Assembly (NCBI GenBank): GCA_034698045.1
Contig: JAQGAU010000352.1
Span: 1-30,385, forward strand
Source of the DNA: Paramacrobiotus richtersi
Lineage: Eukaryota; Tardigrada; Eutardigrada; Parachela; Macrobiotidae
Reading direction: 5' to 3'
DNA: 30,385 bases
Position numbers and translations under genes: made by a program. Below the pieces are notes generated by a model, which saw only the letters and a program-made list of their open reading frames with translations, made no database searches and was not told the origin of the DNA. How positions within the stretch are numbered: position 1 is the first letter of the stretch; each line of letters opens with the position of its first letter. This document shows positions 1-9,793 of the stretch, in pieces.

Positions 1-657
1 AATTCAAAATGAATTTCAAAAATTTTAAAATTCATTTTAAAATTTCACACCGGTCCGTTTCGGCTGAAACTGGGTCAGAATGATCAGCTCATTTATGCGC
101 ATTTATTGATATATCGTTTAACCAAATTGTATGGAAACGTGGATTTTGAATCCGGAATCTCTGTTTACACTTTTTGACCGTATTGCGGAACAACCGCTCT
201 TTGTGCGCACAAACGGACAAAAGAACAATGGAGTCCCATCTTTTCACTTTCAAAAGGATTGTATGGGTTCTGTCTCTAGTTTTCACCTATGGAATGGCCC
301 TCTTTTGCGCAAAACCTCCCAAATGACCGGAGTCTAGCCTTAAAACACGGTGTCTATGAAATGACCACGTACGCCGTTTGATTATCCACACGACCCATGA
401 AATAGTGTGGCAAATTTTTCACCGAAGTGCCTTCAAAAATTTAATGTGCTAAAGTGGCATGTACTGCCAGCTGCCAGAGAGGAACTTCACGAGGGGTGAG
501 GCCTGCTGTCAGCGGCCCGTTTATGATTAATTTAAACAATTTTTGCGAAAGTACGGGATGAAACCACTTATCGTCATCGGACCGAGGGACGTCAGAGTAT
601 TTGAATTCTTAATAATAGTACAACGCCGACCTGCGATAAAATGTACTCCGTTTTCAG
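1..657. other. AT-rich left flank, no gene assigned
   Basis: The first 60 bases contain an imperfect AT-rich inverted repeat of roughly ten bases per arm. Short open frames occur on both strands but none shows a domain, a signal peptide or paired splice sites. The missing first exon of the Ig-like gene that starts at 658 could lie here or beyond the edge. I found no start-codon exon whose donor phase fits it. Confidence 0.4.
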
Positions 658-1445
658 AAGAGTGGCTGAAAAATGCAGTCCGGGACGCCATGGCGCAAAT
701 GCGTGACGATGTGGTCACACTGCCTCAAATCGACAAGCCCAGTAGTCAACCATCAGCCACTATAGTAAGAGCAGAAAAGGGAACTACAGCTAACTTCACT
801 TGTGATTCACATCTACCTACTGGACTGCCAAGCGGTACCATTGGAACTTTGGTATGGCACCACCAAAACCGATCGCTGGACGCAGGGGCTGCGGCACCAG
901 TGACCAGCAAGTCCTTCTTCTATAGCCTAGGCAGGACACAACAGATAAGCTATCTGTTCATTCATAATATCACTGCGGATGCTGCTGGAACGATAGAATG
1001 TTTAGTCCACAACGGTACGAATACACCGGACCTCCGACAGCATTACCACCTCATACCGAAACTCAGTACAAAAGACGTGTTCGTGGGTCAAATGAAGGAC
1101 ATTTCTACGCGATATTGGCAGTTTGCGTTTACGTGTCGCGCTCTGATCGACTGCAGTTCGGGAGTGGATCCGTTCTTCGCCTGGCGATACGATGGAACAT
1201 TTGTCAAAGCACCGGCGAACCATTATCTCCGCGAAATCTACCGGTATTACCCAACAGCTGTGAATGATCTTCAGTTTACAGCCCGTCAGTCAGGAGTCGA
1301 GGGTACTGAAATATGCGAAATGACGATGTCTGTAACACTATGGCAGAAGTTCAAATTTCATCCAACAAGTGCGGAGTGCTGGGTGCGGACTCACCCTGTA
1401 AGTGAGGAGTGGTATATACAAAGAGCAAATGTCCAGTTTGAATGA
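658..1445 (+). CDS. Two-domain immunoglobulin-like protein, main exon (5' exon not found)
   Basis: A single long exon of about 262 codons, entered through a TTTTCAG acceptor at 651-657 and ending in TGA at 1443-1445. Two Ig-like folds can be read. The first runs from NFTC through LVWHH to DAAGTIEC, the usual Cys...Trp...Asp-x-Gly-x-x-x-Cys pattern with the tyrosine replaced. The second runs from FTC through FFAWRYDG to AECWV. There is no membrane segment and no anchor after the second domain, so a secreted product is likely if the missing 5' exon carries a signal peptide. The frame also runs upstream of 658 to about 543, but the paralogue on the other strand shares sequence only from just after this acceptor, so I take 658 as the exon start. 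Roughly two thirds of residues match the paralogue at 19994-20772 by eye. Function unknown; immune, adhesion or receptor roles are only possibilities. An AATAAA at 1959-1964 is a distant candidate poly(A) signal. Confidence 0.75.
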
Positions 1446-2371
1446 AACTTCGTATTTGCAGACATGCCTTGTGACTTGTTATATGTCGGTAACACAATTC
1501 ACCATGTCTAACTACATACGTTTTCTTTTCTTAGAAGCTCCCCAAATTGAACCATTTGACAACCATGTATATTTTAATCGGTAACCGGGAACTCGTAGCT
1601 TTGTTTTTTTCAAATCGGTTGAAGCTTGACCTTAACTTAGCAGTGCAAACTGTTAAAGGTTTTTTTGTTGTGACAAGTTTCACTCAAGCTATTCTTGTAT
1701 AAAGAATCCGCTGTCCCGTTGTACAGCCAGTTATCTCGTGGTGGGCCTAACGGGAAACTCACTAGGCGAGATCCTGTTGGATTTGTCCGATAACTCACAA
1801 TTCCACGAGCGATGAGGATCTGAGATTCGGCAGTAATGGAAACAACGTCTCGGAGCTGTCAATGCAGCAGCCGTTTTTTATCGCAACTAAAGCAACATTT
1901 AGTCAGTCTGCGTGACAACTAAGTGCGTCAGCACTGAGCGGGATTCACTTCCGGCTGGAATAAATCCTGTTTAACATCCCAGTTGGCGGAATTCCTGCCG
2001 CTAGAGTTTTTTCTTCGATTAGCAGTGCAATGGGAAATTTGGTGTAATTAGAGGAGCTTGCGTTCTTTAAAAGAATATGAACATTACACAACAACAACTG
2101 CGAATGTGGTACTGCAACGATTTTCTCAAAAGAAGGAGTGGCCAATTGTTCACTGCGGCAACTGCAGATATGTACATCAAAGCGTCTGCTCATCTTGTCG
2201 TTCCAGTCATTGGTTGGCTCAGTTTCCGCCCGCAGTGAATGCACTTACCTTATAAATATGACGACAGTAGGTAGAACCGTACAAGCATTTGATCACATTT
2301 GATGAACGCGCATTTGACGCCAGTTGATGAATTCTCTAATTCGTAAACCTTTATTTACTTGTCTGTAGAAA
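1446..2371. other. Intergenic; one weak zinc-ribbon-like frame
   Basis: Mostly unassigned. An open frame on the plus strand at about 2052-2255 follows a possible acceptor (GGTGTAATTAG) and encodes an HCGNC...VCSSC pair of CxxC motifs about eight residues apart, like a small zinc ribbon. It has no ATG and no clear donor, and the opposite strand is also open for 99 codons, so I do not call a gene. It could be an upstream exon of the gene starting at 2372. Confidence 0.2.
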
Positions 2372-3269
2372 ATGGCAGCACAGGTGACCTTTTGGGACGT
2401 CCTCAGTGTAAGGAACGAGGAACCGTGCGCGTCCGTGTCTCGTCTGTTCCAAGAGGCTGAGGAAAAGCAGGACAACATTACCACTAACTTGTTGGTTGCC
2501 GCGTTGAAAGACTGCCTGGCTCTGATGCAAACACACGCTGCACAACGACCATCTGGCGTGACCTTTGGGACTCTACATGCAGCAGTCTCTCACTGCGCAT
2601 CGTATATCCATGTGGCAATGTGGATTGTGATCACGTTGATTCTATGTACCCAAGCGTGTAATATCTGGTACCGGCACCGCCAACTGGCACTCTTAACGGA
2701 ACAATGCAACATCCTGCTGCGTCTTCTGGCTTCTCGAGCCGGCGTACAACTGCCGGACATCAAACCGGACCAGCAGAATCCCCGCTGGTATGGATGGCTG
2801 TTGATGGTGTTGATGGATGAATCAAACGATGACATGCGATTGTGGACGAAAGGTGACTGCACACCTGGGACCAGCAACTTCATACAAATAATTTTTGTCT
2901 TTTTTTCATAAAGTTTGTGATTTGATTCAGTGTGCGAAGTGCTTGTGCGAAAACTTGGACAGCATAATGACCGACCGGCTGACGTGCAGGGTAAGTACCA
3001 ACTGTCCGAACTAGGAACTGCGTAATGTTTTCTCTCGAAAAGTGGTAGTGCCCATCAACCTATATTGGGAAGTTTCTCTGCGTGAAATGATAGTAAATGG
3101 TTACATTCTTCTTCGTTCTTTTGTCGCAATTCGTTTTACTAGTCACCGCAGTTTTATGTCAGCAAAACTCAATGACCTTACGCTACACAAATTCCAAACT
3201 AAATATCCTCGACTAGTTGCAATAATTTCGGAAATTAAGTGGCTAATCAAGCTATTTCAAGCCAGGTGA
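2372..3269 (+). CDS. Unrecognised three-exon protein with one membrane segment
   Basis: Exon 1 is 2372-2852 (160 codons plus one base), exon 2 is 2931-2990, and exon 3 starts at 3043 or 3049 and ends in TGA at 3269. Both junctions are phase 1, and the introns (78 and about 52-58 bp) have GTGACT/ATTCAG and GTAAGT/AAAAG ends. ATG 2372 sits in a good context (GAAAATGG) just behind a TCTGTAG acceptor, so a 5' UTR exon is likely. The product would be about 255 residues: a soluble N-terminal part with acidic and Gln-rich helices, a hydrophobic segment near residues 77-98 (HVAMWIVITLILC), a helical stretch with RHRQLALL, and exon-2 residues including VLVRKLGQHNDRP. An AATAAA at 3285-3290 directly after the stop supports the 3' end. 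Exon 3 is the weakest part. I do not recognise the family. Confidence 0.55.
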
Positions 3270-3284
3270 CACAGACAAAAGCCT

Positions 3285-3290
3285 AATAAA
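3285..3290 (+). other. AATAAA poly(A) signal of the 2372 gene
   Basis: The hexamer lies 16 bases after the proposed stop codon. It is the nearest one in the right orientation. Confidence 0.45.
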
Positions 3291-3687
3291 CAATGATCAA
3301 AAGATCAAATTTCTGTTGTCCCAAATGCTTCTACTGAGATTTCAAAATGTTACCGAAAGATTTCTTTCTTAATAAATTGTCGAGTTATGTACTCGTGCAA
3401 CAGCAAGGTTTTAATCCGAATTTGTGAAAGTTCGTTAGATAAGCAGCTAATCTTTTTGCATACATTCAGTTGCGATTCTGATTGAAACCAAATTAAGAGT
3501 TATAACATTAATTATGGTAATTGTGTAAGCTACTGTATACTGCACTTATATATGGGGCAACCAGCAAGGCAATACTTTTCAGCAAGCAATCCGGATGAGC
3601 ATGCTAACGTAATTCCTTACCGGTATTGAACAAACGCATGGTATAAGCAGGTGCATCAAAATTGTGATCTTTATGTAAGAGAGCTTT

Positions 3688-3758
3688 GTTTTGCTGCACG
3701 CTGCCCTCTGCTTTTATGCAGGCACACGCGTTGGTACTTTTTTTGCTTCCTGAGAAAT
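3688..3758 (+). repeat. Dispersed repeat, short copy of module A
   Basis: The stretch TGCTGCACGCT...ACGCGTTGGTAC...CCTGAGA matches the start of the repeats near 10520-10580, 14590-14620 and 19535-19585, including the CGCGCCGGTACGTTTTCCTGAGA-like core. The copy stops about ten bases before the hairpin element at 3770. Confidence 0.5.
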
Positions 3759-3769
3759 GGAGTTAACAT

Positions 3770-3854
3770 CGACTGAGCCGACAGATCTTGTTGTTTCCGT
3801 GCGGAAGCACGGAATACCCTGGGAGGGTGAAAAAATGTACTTCCGGCTCAGTCG
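3770..3854. ncRNA. Multi-hairpin element (structured RNA or small transposon)
   Basis: An 11-bp perfect outer stem pairs CGACTGAGCCG at 3770-3780 with its complement at 3844-3854. Inside are a perfect 8-bp stem at 3795-3802/3807-3814 with a GGAA loop, and a 5-bp stem at 3816-3820/3824-3828 with a GGG loop. On the minus strand an ATTTTTTC stretch lies beside the stem, loosely like an Sm site. The compact three-way layout could be a small RNA or a MITE. I cannot match it to a known RNA family. Confidence 0.35.
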
Positions 3855-4428
3855 GCATAAATCATTCAGGATCGGATTAGTGCCATCAGGTGATATTGAT
3901 ATTGATTTTAAGAGTTGCCGGTCTGTATAAGTTTAACATATGTATTGTGGTCGATTTGTGTCGTTACCGGTACTCGTGTGGAAGACTGAAATGTACTTAC
4001 GTTAACGTATGCATTACATTAACCAAAATTTATACAGACGTAGTAATACGTATGCATGTAAAATTAAGTACATACTGTAAATCAAAATATTAACGTAATC
4101 ATTTTTAAAGTATGAAAAGCGTATGAATAGCTAAAGTGTGTGCACTGCTTTCGCCTAACAATCTTGATTTCTAGCTAACTCAGTATGACAGTTTTTAACA
4201 AATTTCTCGTTAATATTTCCTTGTTTGTATAATTTTTTACCGAATTTCATTTTTTCCGGTTGTACGTTTCTTACGAGTTAATATGTAGATGGGTGGACTT
4301 TATTTTAAACAATATGTACACATTAACAACTATAACACATCTTCCATTGCTCTATCAGCTTCGGTACTGAAGCTTTTTGAGTTTTGCAACAGCACTAATT
4401 TTTTCGTTATTTGATTTTGTTTCATCAG
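3855..4428. other. AT-rich intergenic stretch
   Basis: AT-rich with only short open frames and no convincing exon. It holds the presumed upstream exon or promoter of the gene entered at 4429, but I could not find a start exon in the required phase. Confidence 0.4.
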
Positions 4429-4862
4429 CATACACAACGTTCAGATGTTTTCCGCAGGAAAAGCTGAAGATGTCCGTAAGGAGGAACCAAAGTATCGTGG
4501 CGGCGAAGATCTGCCTGGTTCGACAATGCCGACCGCGTAAGAATGTGGACAAGGGCGGTGGTCGGATGTCGAGGTAAGCCGCGGACCTACGGAGTTATCG
4601 CTGATTTTGGGTACACCCGTGACATCATGAGAAACAGCTTTCTTATAGATATACCCCAATGGATCGTGCTGTGCATAGTCACCGCAGTCTACGCTTTAAG
4701 CGCTCCGAAACCTGTATACTTTGTGCACCCCCCTTAACACGACATAATTGGACATTGCATACATCCATTCAACTTCTCGACCACTGCTCCAGTCCGCAAC
4801 AACCGGAATGCATCGTGTGCGAAGCCATGAAAACCAAAGAAAAGAGCTTGCTTTATTGCTGA
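4429..4862 (+). CDS. Small basic protein with two CxxC knuckles (two exons, 5' end uncertain)
   Basis: Exon a is 4429-4573, entered by TTTTGTTTCATCAG and left by GAG|GTAAGC. Exon b is 4649-4862, entered by CTTTCTTATAG and ending in TGA. The phases agree (AG + A makes Arg) and the intron is 75 bp. Read from exon a the product is at least 118 residues. It may start at the in-frame ATG 4470 (MSVRRNQSIV) or in an earlier exon. The N-terminal part is strongly basic and exon b contains ETCILC and PECIVC, two CxxC pairs about 27 residues apart that could bind one zinc. A different frame of exon a is also open (MFSAGKAEDV...), but only the chosen frame splices in phase into the cysteine-bearing exon. 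I do not recognise the family; a nucleic-acid or zinc role is inference. Confidence 0.5.
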
Positions 4863-5139
4863 TGCTGTAATTTTGTCTTTTCGCTCCGTTCTGGTGACGC
4901 TTGCGCCTCAGTTGACTTCTGCCAAAACGGCACAGTTTTTTCGCTGTTCCTACACTCCTCGTACTCACGGTTCAGTTAGCATGATTGTTATAAGCTTGTG
5001 CTATGATATCGTTGCATAAGGATAAGAGCACAGTCTTGCTGAATACTTGCGCTGCATGTTGTTCGACGATTGGCCCATACGTGTTCCTACCGTATGTATA
5101 ATACGGTTACGGTCATCTCAGCCCTGTTACTAATTATAG
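4863..5139. other. Intergenic, nothing recognised
   Basis: No coding exon, repeat or signal recognised between the CxxC-knuckle gene and the retroelement tail. Confidence 0.4.
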
Positions 5140-6668
5140 TTTGATTTGATTTGATTTATTAACGAGCAGACAAACCAACTGGCACTCATAGTCTGGTCTA
5201 CAAGAAGCATGATGGAAAGGCCTCACAATGCAAAAAAATCATATTAAGTCCACTACCAAAGATTTTTCGCCGCAACACTGGAGAGAAAAAGCCCCACAGA
5301 ACCACAATCTAGAAAATTTTCGCCACACTTCATGATGTTTGAAAAAAGATCTTTCAGTCGCATTGCCAGGGTTGTCTTTCCGATGCTCCGTTTCGCGGTC
5401 GTTTCGATCCGCTCCTTACGTCGTAGCTGGTATCGCCGCGCAATATCCTTGAACGGAACTAGGTCGTGCATGTATGCTGGTAAATCAAATCTTGACCGGT
5501 TGTGGATCTTGAACAGCCACACAGCATCCTTCTCGCGCCATCGTTGGAAAACTGGGGTTATACCCAGCTGCCCGTACAGTTCCGGTGTGACCCGTATCCT
5601 GTAGTCGGTCATGGTTCGCAAGGCTGCATGTTGCCGCTTCATCAGCTTCTCTCGCTCACCCGAAGACGCCGACGACCACACCGATGCACAGTGGTCTGTG
5701 TACGGTTGGACGAAGGCCTGGTAAAGGGTAACTCGCTGAGAGGGGCCGAGTCCGGATTTTGCACGCCTAATTCTGGCTATGCCGAAGTTGATGTTCCGTT
5801 TCACTCGCTGGAACTGAAAACGCCATTTCAAGTTCTGGTCGACTTCCACACCTAAGTAGGTGACATGTTGTTTTACTTCCAAGGCATGGCCATTCAACGG
5901 CAACGGTGGATTTGCTTGCTTTTGCTTTTGGTCGGTGCAAATAAACATAGCGGAGCATTTCTTCACATTCAACGCTAAATAATTATCATCAAACCATTTG
6001 GAAACGGACTGCAGACCGTTGGAAAGCTGTTCAGCAGCCGCTGATTTGGTCTTACCACTGGCGTAAACAATGGTGTCGTCAGCGAACGCCTCCATTTCAA
6101 AACTGCTGTCTTCTAGCTGTAAAAGATCGTTGATGTAGAGTGTAAACAATATCGGTCCCAGTACTGTCCCTTGTGGAACTCCCGAAATCACAGGTAGCCA
6201 GCCGGACACATTGCTACCTGCTTTCACACGCTGCTTGCGGTCGGTCAAATATGAGTAGAACCAGTTTAAACTGATCCCACCCACTCCGAACTGTTGTAAC
6301 TTAATCATAAGCCGCTCATGGTTGACAGGGTCAAATGCTTTTTTTAGATCGAGAAAGGCAACCGCCGTCACGTTTCCATCATCCATTGTACGCTTCCAGT
6401 CTTCTGTAACTTCTAGTAACAATGTTTCGCAGGAATGGCCTCTGCGAAAGCCCGACTGTCGGTGGGAGAGGAGGCTGCTACGTTGGAAGTAGTCGACCAG
6501 CTGAAGCTGGGCACAACGTTCAAACACTTTGGCAAGGTTGCACAGGAGTGAAATCGGCCGGAAATCATCGACCGTCATGGGATTCGGCACTTTTGGCAGT
6601 GGATACACGTCAGCCATCTTGAAAATGGCTGGAAATACTCCGGTCTTGAGTGGAATATCCACCCGCGA
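5140..6668 (-). mobile_element. 5'-truncated non-LTR (LINE) retrotransposon, Jockey/CR1-like
   Basis: The minus strand carries the C-terminal part of a LINE open reading frame, then a 3' UTR of about 95 bp and a short tandem tail of TTTGA units on the plus strand (5140-5157), typical of CR1/Jockey-type 3' ends. Translation in this frame meets a TAG just upstream of the RT segment at about 6670, so the 5' end with the endonuclease is missing, as expected of an incomplete reverse-transcribed copy. The reverse transcriptase frame itself is unbroken, which suggests a young insertion. A related relic lies at 11823-12092. Confidence 0.8.
5253..6662 (-). CDS. Reverse transcriptase fragment of a LINE
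   Basis: About 469 codons ending TAG at 5253. The first codon given here is GTG and is not a true start; it marks where the truncated frame opens. RT blocks appear in order: FRPISLL, QSGFRRGHSCETLLLEV, AFLDLKKAFDPVNH (catalytic Asp in LDLKKAFD), SGVPQGTVLGPILFTLYIND, and FADDTIVYAS with the catalytic FADD. A thumb region follows (TYLGVEVDQNLKW, then YQAFVQPYTDHCASVW). The C-terminal tail contains GKTTLAMRLKDL, shared with the relic at 11823-12092. Function in an intact element is target-primed reverse transcription. This copy lacks the endonuclease and could not move alone. Confidence 0.85.
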   Translation of the reverse strand: MDIPLKTGVFPAIFKMADVYPLPKVPNPMTVDDFRPISLLCNLAKVFERCAQLQLVDYFQRSSLLSHRQSGFRRGHSCETLLLEVTEDWKRTMDDGNVTAVAFLDLKKAFDPVNHERLMIKLQQFGVGGISLNWFYSYLTDRKQRVKAGSNVSGWLPVISGVPQGTVLGPILFTLYINDLLQLEDSSFEMEAFADDTIVYASGKTKSAAAEQLSNGLQSVSKWFDDNYLALNVKKCSAMFICTDQKQKQANPPLPLNGHALEVKQHVTYLGVEVDQNLKWRFQFQRVKRNINFGIARIRRAKSGLGPSQRVTLYQAFVQPYTDHCASVWSSASSGEREKLMKRQHAALRTMTDYRIRVTPELYGQLGITPVFQRWREKDAVWLFKIHNRSRFDLPAYMHDLVPFKDIARRYQLRRKERIETTAKRSIGKTTLAMRLKDLFSNIMKCGENFLDCGSVGLFLSSVAAKNLW

Positions 6669-6862
6669 TGCCTAAATTCCAAACCTCTGTTGTACCTCTG
6701 TGTGCTTTTTTTCTGTGTACTGTATAAGCCGTTCTGCTTCGCCTTAAAAACCACGCTTTTTTCAGTCTACAAATTCGAAATCTAACAAAAACTTTCTCGG
6801 TTCGGTCCAAAAGTCATTGCGCTACCGCGACGAATTGTGTTTTATTTTCTGTGCGACTAGAA

Positions 6863-7380
6863 ATGTCGCTTTACAAACGAGCAAACCGATGCCACAACAA
6901 GGAACAGGACACTGAATTGTCCGTAATTTTCGTTCGTAAACGAAAGCCGGAAAGAGACAGTGTGATGCAGTACCTACAGTATAACTTGTAGTCATTTGTT
7001 TCATTGATCATTGTCACTTGTCCCGATATACCCAAACATGATGCATTTAAGTCGGATTCCTCAGAGCGTTCGAAAGCGAAAATAGTAAGATTCGGCAAGA
7101 GCAGAACCATTTGGTCGCCAACAAACGACACGAGGTTATCACGTCGGCGGCCTTTATGCTAGTCAAGGCCTTAGAGTGCTGCACCGATGTCCATGCCGAT
7201 TGCTACAGGTGACGCTCGGGTGCTTGGGGTTCCAGTCCGGTGCGGTAAGCACGCGCCTTCACCGATGTACCATTCGCCGCCTACCCATTATACTTCGTAC
7301 TGAACTAAAAATTTGCACTCCAGCACAGGGAATCCGGGATGTCCATTGCCCATACATGGGACAATGTAGAGATGAACTGA
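6863..7380 (+). CDS. Unrecognised 103-residue protein, three exons
   Basis: Exon 1 is 6863-6978 (ATG in context AGAAATGTCG, behind a possible acceptor GCGACTAG), exon 2 is 7065-7208, and exon 3 is 7329-7380 ending in TGA. Donors are CA|GTATAA and CAG|GTGACG; acceptors are ATTCCTCAG and CAGCACAG. Both junctions are phase 2 and agree. The predicted protein starts MSLYKRANRCHNKEQD, has a basic stretch VRKRKPERD, then a helical part (FESENSKIRQEQNHLVANK) and a cysteine-bearing segment LECCTDVHADCYR, and ends WDNVEMN. No signal peptide is seen. An AATAAA lies at 7462-7467. An in-phase alternative donor at 6969 would shorten exon 1 by three codons. I do not recognise the family. None of the exons is long enough to stand out as an ORF, so the case rests on phase, splice sites and the poly(A) signal. 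Confidence 0.55.
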
Positions 7381-7461
7381 CAATTTGCAAAATACGAATT
7401 AGTAAAGGCCGGAACGCGGAAGTTTCTTCATAGATTCGATATGTTTTGTACTATTAGTATC

Positions 7462-7467
7462 AATAAA
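7462..7467 (+). other. AATAAA poly(A) signal
   Basis: It lies 82 bases after the stop of the three-exon gene ending at 7380. Confidence 0.5.
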
Positions 7468-7584
7468 TATTCATCTTCTTCAACATTTGAATGAAATACC
7501 AATGGAACAATCACTCATCATCGTTACGGCTACCACTTGCGCACAGAGCATTAATTATTCCGACTGGAATAAAAGAATAAGCCC

Positions 7585-7912
7585 AACATGATGATGATGA
7601 TTTATTGGCTTTTAGGTCAGACACAACCGTAATGGTATGCTTGAGCGTCAGACCATTTGCATAAGACTACAAACTTAAAGGCAATACAATAGTACGAAAA
7701 CGATAGAGGGAACACAAAGGCCACACAGGTCGCTAAGAATCAAAATATCTGAAATAAGAAGGAAAAGGCACACGTAAGCTTTTCATAAGTTTACCCCACT
7801 CAACATTATTAAGGTGCGCACTGAATGTTTTCAGTGAAGCGTACGCTTCTTTGGGTAGGAAAACAGTATTCAAGATTCTAATACACTGCAACATAACTTC
7901 CGTGGGCGACAT
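7585..7912 (-). mobile_element. Probable 3' end of another non-LTR element
   Basis: The plus strand reads (ATG)n then TTTATTGGC at 7589-7608. On the minus strand this is an AATAAA followed by a CATCAT tail, the form of a LINE 3' end. Upstream on the minus strand a 59-codon frame (7733-7912) contains FLPKEAYASLKTF and ends at TAG 7733. I see no diagnostic RT motif, so the family assignment rests on the tail. Confidence 0.4.
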
Positions 7913-8495
7913 CCTGTTCTCACTGTGTAGTTGCTATTGGCTTCACGTGGTCAGTTTGAGCTCGTGTATGAATGGAGGCAGTAACTTCTTTGATCATGAA
8001 TATCTTTTCTGTGTTCGATACCACTCCGAATAGCATCCGGGAAGCTAGGATTAGGGCTAGCTTTACACGCCGTATAAGCTCAGTGTCCGTTCTGCACTTC
8101 TGCAGTACTGTACTGGAGTTTTACCCATTTCTGTAATTCCGTTCCATTACGTTTTAGGAACCGCTTCGCAAAATTTGATGTCGTCAATCTGAAGAACGGA
8201 GTGCGGTGTCCAATCCACTGCACGGCCGGTGATAACCACGAAAACGGGTGTAATTAAGCTAATTGAGGGCTTGATTAACGTTCTAATTAAGTCTTTTTGA
8301 ATGCTGTTGCGCAGTCACAGTGCGTTTTGCATCCTTAGGGCTTGAGCAAGCATGTGCCTGCAGTATAAAATGAATAAATCACACATTTCTGGAAGAATCA
8401 CCGCACAGCAACTCACAGGGAGTTTTTAACGCTCGCAGGACTAATCAGCGTGTTTAATTTGTGAAACAAAACTCCCGCGCTGTGACTGGTCTGGT
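7913..8495. other. Intergenic, no gene seen
   Basis: No convincing exon, domain or repeat was found. Short frames are interrupted on both strands. Confidence 0.4.
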
Positions 8496-8501
8496 TTTAT
8501 T
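8496..8501 (-). other. AATAAA poly(A) signal of the CD20/MS4A-like gene
   Basis: TTTATT on the plus strand, about 350 bases downstream of the stop codon at 8852. Confidence 0.4.
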
Positions 8502-8851
8502 ATTCGGCATGCAATGCTCGGCGTTTATCACATATAGCGTTTACCACATGCGGTAATTGTACGCGTTCAGGAATGTGAGGAACCAATATGCTTGTTATGG
8601 CATACACTATGATAAACAGAACAAACACCATGGTTCGCGAGTTGCCCAGGCTCGTTATCAGCTGTTATCGTGGGTAGCAGCCAGCAGCGACGTTCAGTGG
8701 GATCGTATCCCGCGCAAAACCAACGAATCGATGCTGCCGGTGGTGCCGTTGACAGAAAAGAAAGGAAACCTCTCTTCAGAACAATCAGAGTAGTCTATAC
8801 CTTCTGCGGATACGGCACATGAGCATACTGTCCTTGTCCGGTGGGATAGGA

Positions 8852-9793
8852 CTACGGTCCAGTGGCATACACCACCCCCGGTTGGCCGACGACATGTGTC
8901 ACCTGCGTGACGTGAGTCGTGGTGCGCGCCAACGACATGACCCGCACGGCAAAGACACACATGACGATGCTGGTGATGAACATAACGATGAAGAAGACCA
9001 TCTGGACGCCCACAACAGCGGCAAATGAGACCGCCGACCCACGGGCAAGGAACGCAACTACAAAGCCGGTATAGACGATGAGGGCGAAGGAGCTGAGGAT
9101 GGAGAGGATGCTCATGACCAGGGCGGCAATGGCCAGACCCAGGGCACTACCCGCTGATTGTGGTGCTTTCCCACGAGCCACGCCCAGGGATCCGGTGATT
9201 ATGTAGAAGATGCCGAATATCAGGCCCGTCCAGTATATCACGGAGATTCCGTAAAGCATGGCCATACCTGAAATTGCAGCGGCCAGTTACTCCATCATAC
9301 AGACTAAATACGCCGTACGACGGGGTGTATTTTAAACATTTTAAATATACTAAAATATATTTAATAAAGATTCATAAATATGTATTAAACTGCAGTTTTG
9401 TAGCACCAGCTTCGTTGCATCCCATTCATTTATTTGGTTATAAATATATTTTATAAACATATTTTATAAATAATTATCAATATATATATTACAAATATAT
9501 TTGAAATATCAACTAATATTTATGGGCTAAACCATATTCAACACACGAAACGCTAATTACGCGTCCGTTCACATAAGATCGAGTGACAAAGTGTTTGCGA
9601 TGTTAGTATACACTTCTATATATATCACGGTCCGGGATGGCAAATTTGATCGCGTTATCAGCTCAAACGTTTTCTTCGATAAGTGTTATTATACGCGCTA
9701 GAAGTGAAATCTCTTACATATAATATCGCATAGAATGAGCACGAATCCGGAGAAAATCTGCACTCCTCCTGTAGAAACCATAGGCGACGACAT
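8852..9793 (-). CDS. CD20/MS4A-like four-pass membrane protein (two exons)
   Basis: Exon 1 is 9793-9718 (ATG in context CGAAAATGTCG, donor TAT|GTAAGAG) and exon 2 is 9267-8852 (acceptor AATTTCAG, TAG stop). The junction is phase 1 and rebuilds a Cys codon. The 163-residue product has four hydrophobic segments: residues about 9-30 (starting GGVQIFSGFVLIL), 35-52 (YWTGLIFGIFYIITGSLGVA), a long third one after APQSAGSA, and a fourth near FAAVVGVQMVFF. A threonine- and valine-rich cytoplasmic tail follows. The W-x-G...F-x-I-x-G-S-L-x-V-A pattern in segment 2 and the GxxQIxxG pattern in segment 1 are typical of the MS4A/CD20 superfamily, which regulates membrane signalling and trafficking. The 450-bp intron is AT-rich (9280-9500). 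An upstream exon entering at GTTTCTACAG inside exon 1 is possible but not needed. Confidence 0.7.
9280..9717. other. AT-rich intron with TATA/AAATAT simple sequence
   Basis: Much of the intron of the CD20-like gene is low-complexity AT sequence (repeated AAATATATTT, TATAAATA). Nothing else is recognised in it. Confidence 0.5.

Noticed and set aside
8557-8793. 78-codon plus-strand frame
   Set aside because: It falls in the 3' UTR of the CD20-like gene on the opposite strand and has no domain.
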